Below, piece after piece: positions 58,301 to 64,000 of a stretch of 64,000 nt of DNA. A model generated the notes under the pieces. That model had not been told where the DNA came from and did not search any database. It saw nothing but the letters and a program-made list of their open reading frames with translations. The position numbers and the translations under genes are program-made. The stretch is from JAHJKV01 sp963678135 (GTDB taxonomy: Bacteria; Desulfobacterota; Desulfovibrionia; Desulfovibrionales; Desulfovibrionaceae): NCBI GenBank assembly GCA_963678135.1, contig OY782667.1, positions 1,364,001 through 1,428,000 of the forward strand. Reading direction: 5' to 3'. Every line of letters starts with the position of its first letter. Positions within the stretch are counted from its first letter, which is position 1.

Positions 58301-58566
58301 TTTTTGATCAAGACTGCCCCTGTTTCCACGCCTAACCACGGGAGGATGCTCACACTAAAATTGCCTTCAAAGCTCACCTCAAGCCCTGTGCGTTCAATAA
58401 GTAAAGTTTCAACTTGTTGTTTAATTTTTGCTGAATTGAGATATGAGTTGAGGGTGAAAATTCCGGCAAGTACAATAAGTAAAAATAGACCTGCAAAAAA
58501 CCAACAGAATCTTAAAATACGTTTCCCAAGATTTAAATTTTTGTTTGAGAAACCGGGGATTGCCAT
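55381..58566 (-). CDS. AsmA family inner-membrane/periplasmic protein
   Basis: About 1061 residues with one N-terminal membrane anchor (FCWFFAGLFLLIVLAGIF, about 20-37) and a very long beta-rich periplasmic part. The start of the periplasmic region (VETLLIERTGLEVSFEGNFS) and the C-terminal AsmA block (GKAGLNIKEGSY...) fit the AsmA/TamB-like bridge proteins thought to move phospholipids between membranes. I chose the ATG at 58566, about 10 bases after AAAGGAT; an in-frame Met 12 codons earlier is possible. It converges on hypE. Confidence 0.88.
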   Translation of the reverse strand: MAIPGFSNKNLNLGKRILRFCWFFAGLFLLIVLAGIFTLNSYLNSAKIKQQVETLLIERTGLEVSFEGNFSVSILPWLGVETGAVLIKNPKEFGSGKMASASSVLLKLSLPKLLQHKIDFDVLAFNDLDLHIIRSMAGELNVHALNFLSKPNSQISLEALQWKGFEFSDFSLQAIRLDDASILFIDHLRSEEIQAKNVRLRTGKLQPNEPTDFIVSGEVACGMRAVTVDLQCMGEVVSPIDFSCINIQDGQIQLTVDAPLFTTEYGKSQLTSDFSLDTQQEKLEFTNFKLGIPQLLLSGNIQLVNFIHSPQISGHIATDLFVVEDALNHYFNELIPAKDSECFKQGTCSFDFLLTRDNLHLNNVHILCDSTRLHGSFAVNNYQSPMYTFDMSGDTLDFDRYYKIFIVDEPFILEDFGPDFLGSVHSEGRLQLEQVTLAGENFQDFDLSLKTQDGHSDFRLTRALLWNGKASGGVTIDICDKDKQKHPLALSCALHVTAADNSFLPFVNGKEQHVSGQGDATFIFDMPETVFSKNTNIDEVLRYTSCHIQYELKKGTLSRGIETPAPATTDFSSATMDMSMQATAKTYPGGGYGYRLRTAFGAKSASKASALNLILNGSALLSEDLSSVNLNGVKTMLVVSGDILPPGETQMTLRANIDINGEEQLLTASEITLAANTGTVVGEATGHRIFEDNSIFFGSLSFDADPRLVFGLFDTEIDATRDSHVLEKLSGSLQFSCTSDFALFSDIDTYFDDTHLKGKVRVENFDTGYATFMLDADTLDLNRYRPPKKIRIPGKCGEPKVPAIPLPLKTLSQANVDGRLHVNEFRIFDMAFKQLDSRIIMKNGELVLPDLRSEFYQGKMTGSLSAVASSEMLECDIFLRGENFNGGLFMRDVAGKPYVDGKSIIFFDIHTQGATDDAFIANMSGKAGLNIKEGSYCFSNQQNSQKEDSNSEVLGAERTHFDFASAFFNVDHSVFSTDNFQMNAPYIKAQGGGNFNLDADTINLQIDFNHSVLPTIIPIYIRACLHDPIVHIPGIELLGNTVKEVLGLPLKPLQYLRDLLF

Positions 58567-58845
58567 CAATAGTACATCCTTTTTTGTAAAGCTCGCTTGC
58601 AATGCAAAAATATTATTCTTTGATCATAAATATAAATTAGAGCAAGGTCTTCCTGTACTTGTCCAGTTATTTTTTTTGGGTACTTTGTATAAAGCAGGGA
58701 TGATAAAATGCCCTTATATTCTGTGTTGGGCGATTTTTCTGCCCCTTAAAAATATATCTATATCGTAACTTGCTAAGAATAAAGTTTTTTTATTTTTGGT
58801 ACATTCCGTGCTTTACATACAAGATATGAACAAAGGAGGTACACC

Positions 58846-59190
58846 ATGAATTTTGGACTCGGCAAGAGGATATTTCGTTGTGGGCAAGGTCAAGGACGCG
58901 CTCGTACTGTCAATATGTATGATGGACAAGAAAAGACAGAAAATGAGCAGAGCTTAGGGGGATTACCGGGACGGGCTTATGGTCAAGCAAGTCAAAATGG
59001 ACGTGGTTTAGGGCGCGTTTTGGGAAGTGGCTTGGGACGTGGACAGGGGCTTGGACAGGGACGTGGTTTAGGACGTAGAGACGGATCCTGTCGTAATTTA
59101 TACGCTGCTGTAGAGCCCAATAATAGCGATCAAGCATATGCTTCAGAGGAAGAAGCCTCCCGCCTGAAACAAATGATGCACAAACAATAA
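58846..59190 (+). CDS. Small Gly/Arg/Gln-rich protein, 114 aa
   Basis: The middle (about 41-80) is low in complexity with repeated GRGLGR, GLGRGQGLGQGR units. The N-terminus is basic (FGLGKRIFRCGQGQGRAR), and the C-terminus is acidic then helical (SEEEASRLKQMMHKQ). The composition recalls DUF5320-like proteins of anaerobes and RGG-type nucleic-acid-binding tails, but I cannot assign a family. AAAGGAGG lies 7 bases before the ATG, a very strong ribosome-binding site, so it is probably well expressed. No operon partner. Confidence 0.75.
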   Translation: MNFGLGKRIFRCGQGQGRARTVNMYDGQEKTENEQSLGGLPGRAYGQASQNGRGLGRVLGSGLGRGQGLGQGRGLGRRDGSCRNLYAAVEPNNSDQAYASEEEASRLKQMMHKQ

Positions 59191-59291
59191 TGCATAGGCC
59201 AAACTTGTCCAAAGATATAAACAGGGGATTTTACATAGTGAAGAAAAGCATTGTAAGCAAAGTTTTTAGTTTTTCATAACTACCCTAAGTT

Positions 59292-60368
59292 TTATATCCC
59301 CAATTTCTCCAGCAATCTTGGCATATCAATATTCCCTTGCACAAGTTGTGTGCCGTGATTGATTTTGATTTCATCGCGTAGTTTTTGCGTGGTTTGGACT
59401 GTTTCCATAAGTTTGGCTGTGGCAAATGTATCGCCACGCACAACAATCATAGGAATACCAAGCAGTTCGGCTCTGCTCATGATAATATCATTTGGATAAA
59501 GATTACCAGTAAGTACCAAGCATGGGCAGTTTCCTTCAATTGCCACAAGCTGTAAGTCTGCGCGGTCTCCGCCAACAATAATAGCTGCGTTTTTCTGACG
59601 CTGAAAATAAGTCAGGAAATTTTCTACCTGCATAGTGCCAATAAGGAAAGTATCCACCAGCCTATCCGCTTGATTGGCAGCAGTGATTATGCGTCCTCCA
59701 AGCCGTTCTGCAAGTTTTGAAACCTTAAAACCGTTCATAAACGGATCGTGCGGAATTGTGCCAAAGACTTCTACCCCTCTATTTGTTAATGAAGGGATAA
59801 TCAGTTCATTTGCTTCTTCCAAATAGCTGTGACTCACATCATTAAAAATTGTGCCTAAAAACTCACTACCATGCGCTTCCAAAATATCTTTTGCTGAAAG
59901 AATATAATCATAGTTCAGTTCATTGCGAAAACGATCAATCAATATTGTTTTGGCTTGCAGTGCAGTGCTCACAGAGACTCCATCCACAGAGCAGTATTTG
60001 CCTGAATGCAGAAAACTTCCGGAGCCACTAATAAGCATAACATCTTTGCCTTTGGAAAGTTTTTCATAAGCAGTACTGATGGAGTTCAAAAATTTATTTT
60101 TTCTTGGGGCGCGCAAAGCGTCTACCTTAAAGTCGCGAGTGACCAAAACCGGAGTGACTAAAGCTGGATCATCATTGAGCCCAAATATTTCTTGCAGAAA
60201 AAAAGCATCTTCATCACCCATTGTATTTTCGTGCATTCCGGGCATGGCACCTACGGGTTTCATATAGCCAACTTCAAGACCCATTTGTTGGAATTTAAGC
60301 CCTAAAGTCATGGCTACAAGATTTTTGCCTGCAAATTGAGTTGTAGAACCTATGTATAAACCAAGCAT
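59292..60368 (-). CDS. Phosphotransacetylase-N-like DRTGG-domain protein
   Basis: 358 residues: a dethiobiotin-synthetase-like P-loop domain (LGLYIGSTTQFAGKNLVAM, GYMKPVGAMPG) followed by a DRTGG domain (about 210-320: GRIITAANQADRLVDTFLIG, AIIVGGDRADLQLVAIEGN). This is the layout of the N-terminal half of long phosphate acetyltransferases, without the catalytic PTA_PTB half. Such stand-alone proteins are thought to be regulatory or sensory. It lies 55 bases after the ADP-forming acyl-CoA synthetase gene on the same strand, which ties it to acetyl-CoA metabolism. GGAGG lies 6 bases before the ATG. Confidence 0.87.
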   Translation of the reverse strand: MLGLYIGSTTQFAGKNLVAMTLGLKFQQMGLEVGYMKPVGAMPGMHENTMGDEDAFFLQEIFGLNDDPALVTPVLVTRDFKVDALRAPRKNKFLNSISTAYEKLSKGKDVMLISGSGSFLHSGKYCSVDGVSVSTALQAKTILIDRFRNELNYDYILSAKDILEAHGSEFLGTIFNDVSHSYLEEANELIIPSLTNRGVEVFGTIPHDPFMNGFKVSKLAERLGGRIITAANQADRLVDTFLIGTMQVENFLTYFQRQKNAAIIVGGDRADLQLVAIEGNCPCLVLTGNLYPNDIIMSRAELLGIPMIVVRGDTFATAKLMETVQTTQKLRDEIKINHGTQLVQGNIDMPRLLEKLGI

Positions 60369-60423
60369 TGTTATCCTCCGTGGGTTTATCGCGCAAAAGT
60401 TATTGTTTACTATCTCATTTGTT

Positions 60424-62532
60424 TTAAGAAGAAAGAGTCATACGCACATCTGCCACAATGGCCTGTTTATCATTGACAAGGACTGGGTTAAATTCAGCCT
60501 CATATATTTCCGGAAAATCTATGGCAAGTTGTGACATAGCAAGAAGAATATGTTCCAGCGCATTGAAATTGACAGCTGCTTCTCCCCGTACTCCCTTGAG
60601 TAGCATATAGGTTTTGATTTCCCTGATCATCTCACGGGCATCTTCACGAGAGAGCGGTGCAAGTCTAAAAGAAATATCTTTTAAGATTTCTACATAAATA
60701 CCACCAAGCCCAAACATCAGAAGTGGACCAAATTGTTCATCTCTCTTAAAGCCAACAATAATTTCTTTGACTCCTTTGGGTGCCATTTCTTGTACAAGGC
60801 AACCTGCAATATGGGCATCAGGGCGTAGGCGTAACGCGCGATTTGTAATATCCCAAAAATTGCTTTGTACATCTTCTTGATTTTGCAAGTTGACCTTAAC
60901 TCCACCTACGTCTGATTTATGAGAGATTTGTGCAGAAGCTATCTTGAGAACTACCGGGTAGCCGATTTTTTTTGCAGCAGCCACAGCTTCCTCGCTTGAA
61001 CGTGCTAAAATTGTGTTCGGAGTAGGAAGATTATAAGCACGAAGCACTTCTTGCGCTTGAAATTCTACCACCTCGGTGGTTCCTGTAGCGCGAACGGTAT
61101 TGAAAAGTTTTCGCACTCCTTGGGTATCACCTGTAATTTTTGTAAATTCCGGTAGTCCTTTGTTTTTCCAATGTGCATAAAGAAACATTGCTTCAATGCT
61201 GTTAATTGCAGATTCAGGAAATGCATAGCAAGGGATTCCGGCTGCTTGTAATAACTTGCGCCCGTGATCCACACGCATTTTTCCCATAAAACATGCGAAA
61301 ACAGGTTTTGTTGTTTTGCGTGTAGCGTGTATAATAGCTTGGGCAGTTTCTTCAATTTCAGCTGCAGCAGTAGGAGTTAACAGAACTAAAATAGAATGTA
61401 CCATATTGTCTTTGAGTATAATATCCAGTGCATCTTTATAGCGGATAGCCGGAGCATCCCCAATAAGGTCAATGGGGTTATACAGAGCCGCAAATGGCGG
61501 TAAAACCGAACGCAATTTTTCAATGGTGCCGACTTCAAGTCTGGCCATGTTCAGCTTGGATTTTTCTGTTGCATCTGCAGCCATAATGCCCGGCCCACCT
61601 GAATTGGTAACAATCGCGAGATTTGGCCCTTTGGGCAGGGCTTGAGAGGAAAAGGCTTGTGCAAAATCAAACAGTGAACCAACGTCTTCCACGCGAATGA
61701 TACCTGTTTTACGAAACGCAGCGTCATAGGCTGCGTCAGAACCGGCAATAGCTCCTGTGTGAGAACTGGCTGCTTTAGCACCTGCTGCTGTTGTGCCAGA
61801 CTTGACCATGATTACGGGTTTTTTACGGCTGGTTTTTGCAGCTTGTTCTAAAAATAGCTCACCTTGCTCTACATTTTCAATATACCCGAGTACAACTTTT
61901 GATTCCTCGTCCTGTGCTAGATACTCAAGCATATGCGCTTCGGACAGTACGGCTTTATTGCCAAGGCTTATAAATTTTGAAAACCCGATATTTTCACCTA
62001 AGGCCCAATCTAAGATGGCTGTACACAGTGCGCCGGATTGAGAAAAAAAAGCAATTTTTCCTTTTTGCGGACGCCCGGAAGCAAAAGAAGCATTAACTGC
62101 GCTGTCAGTGTTAATCATGCCAAGACAGTTTGGGCCAACAAGAGCAATATCATGTTTAGCACAAAGCGTGATTATTTGCTGCTCTAATTCATAGCCCTCT
62201 TTATCCACCTCTTTGAAGCCGGCGGTAATAATGATCACTGAACGGGTTCTGATAGCAGCAAGTTCTTGGAGTGAAGGAATAACCGCTACTCTTGGAACCG
62301 TAAGTACAGCTAAATCTAAATCGCTCGGCAGTTCGGATATGCTGTGTACAACATCAAGGCCTTCGATTTTTTGCGCCTTTGGATTAACCGGAAAGAGAGC
62401 ATGTGGAAATCCTGCTTGCAGCATATTAAGCACAACTGCGTTACCAATTTTTCCAGGTTTTTCAGAAGCTCCGACTACTGCCACTGTTTTAGGGTAAAAT
62501 AAGGCTGTGAGGTTTTTTTGTAGGGCATTCAT
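60424..62532 (-). CDS. Acetate/acyl-CoA ligase (ADP-forming), fused alpha-beta type
   Basis: 702 residues. Domains in order: CoA-binding (about 8-105, VAVVGASEKPGKIGNAVVLN), two succinyl-CoA-ligase-like domains with the phosphohistidine in SSHTGAIAGSDAAYD, and a C-terminal ATP-grasp (about 480-700, YPVVLKIASAQISHKSDVGG). The enzyme interconverts acyl-CoA + ADP + Pi with acid + CoA + ATP and may conserve energy from acetyl-CoA. The ATG at 62532 is 9 bases behind GGGGAG; an earlier in-frame ATG overlaps that site. A sigma-54 activator lies upstream on the same strand. Confidence 0.92.
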   Translation of the reverse strand: MNALQKNLTALFYPKTVAVVGASEKPGKIGNAVVLNMLQAGFPHALFPVNPKAQKIEGLDVVHSISELPSDLDLAVLTVPRVAVIPSLQELAAIRTRSVIIITAGFKEVDKEGYELEQQIITLCAKHDIALVGPNCLGMINTDSAVNASFASGRPQKGKIAFFSQSGALCTAILDWALGENIGFSKFISLGNKAVLSEAHMLEYLAQDEESKVVLGYIENVEQGELFLEQAAKTSRKKPVIMVKSGTTAAGAKAASSHTGAIAGSDAAYDAAFRKTGIIRVEDVGSLFDFAQAFSSQALPKGPNLAIVTNSGGPGIMAADATEKSKLNMARLEVGTIEKLRSVLPPFAALYNPIDLIGDAPAIRYKDALDIILKDNMVHSILVLLTPTAAAEIEETAQAIIHATRKTTKPVFACFMGKMRVDHGRKLLQAAGIPCYAFPESAINSIEAMFLYAHWKNKGLPEFTKITGDTQGVRKLFNTVRATGTTEVVEFQAQEVLRAYNLPTPNTILARSSEEAVAAAKKIGYPVVLKIASAQISHKSDVGGVKVNLQNQEDVQSNFWDITNRALRLRPDAHIAGCLVQEMAPKGVKEIIVGFKRDEQFGPLLMFGLGGIYVEILKDISFRLAPLSREDAREMIREIKTYMLLKGVRGEAAVNFNALEHILLAMSQLAIDFPEIYEAEFNPVLVNDKQAIVADVRMTLSS

Positions 62533-62645
62533 TGTGTGCATCTCCCCGAATGAGGTGTTTGCGAAGCGATTTATATCTTTGGAGTGATGTTTTTTGTGGC
62601 TTTTGTCAAATTGCTCCTTAAAAATCAGTATATCAATCTTGGAAA

Positions 62646-64000
62646 TTACTTGTTTTGTGTATTTTTAGCAGAATATCGCTTAATATCAATGTCATATTTT
62701 TTAACTTTATAATTGACTATGCGATAGGACACTCGCAAATCTCGCGCAGCCTGTAGCATATTTCCGCGTGATTTTTTTAAGGCATCGACAAGCAGTTCTT
62801 GCTCGAAATTCGCTACAGCCTCGCCAAACGAAAGATTGATACCGGTCGATGAAGAGTCTGCTGTTTGTAGGGTTGGGGGCAGGTGGTAGGTGCGTATTAC
62901 TGCTTCTTCACAAATAAGAACCGCACGCTCGATACAGTTTCTCAATTCGCGTACATTTCCCGGCCAATGGTACATGATGAGTAGTTCAATGGCTGGTGTG
63001 GAGATACGTTTGATGGACTTACCGTATTCTTTGGCAAATTCTTGCAGAAAATGTTCAGCTAAGGGTAAAATATCCTCTTTGCGTTCCCTGAGAGGTGGAA
63101 TGAACAAGGGAAAAACATTGATACGATAGTACAAATCTTCTCTAAATTTTCCTTGCTCAAGCAGGGTTTCAAGTGGCTGATGAGTCGCTGTGATCAGTCG
63201 TACATCCACGGTAATGGATTGTTCACCGCCGACTCTGGTGATTTCTTTTTCCTGTATTGCCCTCAGAACTTTTGCTTGGGCATCTAAAGACAGTTCACCT
63301 ATTTCATCCAAAAAAAGCGTTCCTGCATTGGCTATTTCAAACAGGCCACGTTTATTTTGATACGCTCCTGTAAACGCACCTTTTTGATAGCCAAACAGTT
63401 CTGATTCCACAAGATCTGCCGGAAGGGCAGCACAATTTAATTTAATAAGAGCTTTGTCTGCTCTTGGGCTATCGCGATGAATTGCATCAGCCAAAAGCTC
63501 TTTGCCTGTACCGGATTCTCCGCGCAAAAGAGCAGTTGCACGCGAAGGGGCAACTTGTCTTGCCTGACGTAAAACCAAACGCATATTTTTTGATGCTGCT
63601 ACAAAATTTTTGGGCGGAGGTGCATCAAGGCCTCCATGAATTGATTGGGTGTGCAGATGTTTATGCAGAGCTATTTCTTCCTGCAGTTCAGCTACTTGCC
63701 GGGCAATGCTTGCGCCTGTAACTTCTAAAAATAGTTTATGTGTATTCAGCTTTTCCATGGAAAGAAGTGGTAAATCTACGGATAAAACCCCCAAAGTTTC
63801 GGATTTTCCTTTGATATGATTGTTTATCGGAATACAGATAAATGAATGTTTTTTTAGCTCTGCATCTGAACGTCCAAAGGCAAGGTTGAGAAAGTCAGGA
63901 TTATCCGCCATACACTCAATCACCACAGCTTGACCGGATTCATAGACTTGTCCAACAACGCCTTTTCCAGGCACATAGCTTACGGAGTCCGCTTTTGAGG
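62646..64000 (-). CDS. Sigma-54-dependent transcriptional activator, N-terminus cut by window
   Basis: The open frame continues through the window end, so the true start is outside. What is present: the end of a GAF sensor domain (GKGVVGQVYESGQAVVIE), the AAA+ domain with Walker A GESGTGKELLADAIH, the sigma-54-contact loop GAFTGA, Walker B FLDEIGEL, and a Fis-type helix-turn-helix (LKKSRGNMLQAARDLRVSYR). The layout is that of NifA/NorR-like activators. The GTG at 63974 is not a real start. Its likely target is the neighbouring acyl-CoA ligase gene, but no sigma-54 site was found in the 113-base gap. Confidence 0.93.
   Translation of the reverse strand, partial: SKADSVSYVPGKGVVGQVYESGQAVVIECMADNPDFLNLAFGRSDAELKKHSFICIPINNHIKGKSETLGVLSVDLPLLSMEKLNTHKLFLEVTGASIARQVAELQEEIALHKHLHTQSIHGGLDAPPPKNFVAASKNMRLVLRQARQVAPSRATALLRGESGTGKELLADAIHRDSPRADKALIKLNCAALPADLVESELFGYQKGAFTGAYQNKRGLFEIANAGTLFLDEIGELSLDAQAKVLRAIQEKEITRVGGEQSITVDVRLITATHQPLETLLEQGKFREDLYYRINVFPLFIPPLRERKEDILPLAEHFLQEFAKEYGKSIKRISTPAIELLIMYHWPGNVRELRNCIERAVLICEEAVIRTYHLPPTLQTADSSSTGINLSFGEAVANFEQELLVDALKKSRGNMLQAARDLRVSYRIVNYKVKKYDIDIKRYSAKNTQNK

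Overview
The window is a chromosomal segment of a Gram-negative, anaerobic bacterium of the Desulfovibrionaceae (Desulfobacterota), with an AT-rich composition for that family. This rests on the 16S/23S genes and on family-typical gene neighbourhoods: yggT-divIVA-DUF167-DUF465-ilvB-ilvN-ilvC, yicC-remA-gmk-pyrF, a CbiK-type cobaltochelatase, and HypDE hydrogenase maturation. A hook-length protein (FliK) implies flagella. I do not name a species.

Layout. Bases 1-45 are the 3' end of a 5S rRNA whose operon lies outside the window; a complete rRNA operon (16S-tRNA-Ile-tRNA-Ala-23S-5S) sits on the same strand at about 46.9-52.6 kb. From 0.6 to 15.2 kb nearly everything is on the minus strand: a small unknown gene, a 48-codon remnant of sucD, branched-chain amino acid synthesis with a cell-division-type cluster, a phosphatase, a glycosyltransferase, ClpB with a DnaJ-like partner, a sugar-O-methyltransferase-like protein and an RluD-CoaE fusion. 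From 15.4 to 32.1 kb the genes are on the plus strand: uracil salvage, GrpE-DnaK, a lipoprotein, GatCA, an MnmA-MtaB fusion, YicC-RemA-Gmk-PyrF, a TPR protein and RecJ. From 32.1 to 35.7 kb lies an accessory cassette: a three-gene operon (ribbon-helix-helix antitoxin, ParE toxin, membrane TPR protein) bracketed by two identical 186-bp repeats. Then come Rsm22, a corrinoid-activator-type protein and CbiK on the minus strand; TrmH, threonylcarbamoyl-AMP synthase, a Nudix hydrolase and PdxA on the plus strand; FliK and a CgeB-like glycosyltransferase on the minus strand; the rRNA operon; hypDE; an AsmA protein; a small Gly/Arg-rich protein; and an acyl-CoA synthetase (ADP-forming) with a DRTGG protein and a sigma-54 activator cut by the window end.

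The most distinctive property is the intergenic DNA. It carries at least two families of dispersed palindromic elements, and short tandem arrays of unrelated units (12, 15, 20 and 26 bp) that run into the ribosome-binding site or start codon of four separate genes. Other arrays lie in the rRNA spacers. The most notable proteins are the MnmA-MtaB fusion, whose halves modify positions 34 and 37 of the same tRNA anticodon loop, and the toxin-antitoxin-TPR operon. Several genes (TsaC-like, MtaB half, MnmA half, TrmH, RluD half, Rsm22) belong to RNA modification.

No CRISPR array, prophage or intact insertion sequence was seen. Starts were chosen by Shine-Dalgarno spacing where possible. Functions rest on motif and family recognition by eye; no searches were run.
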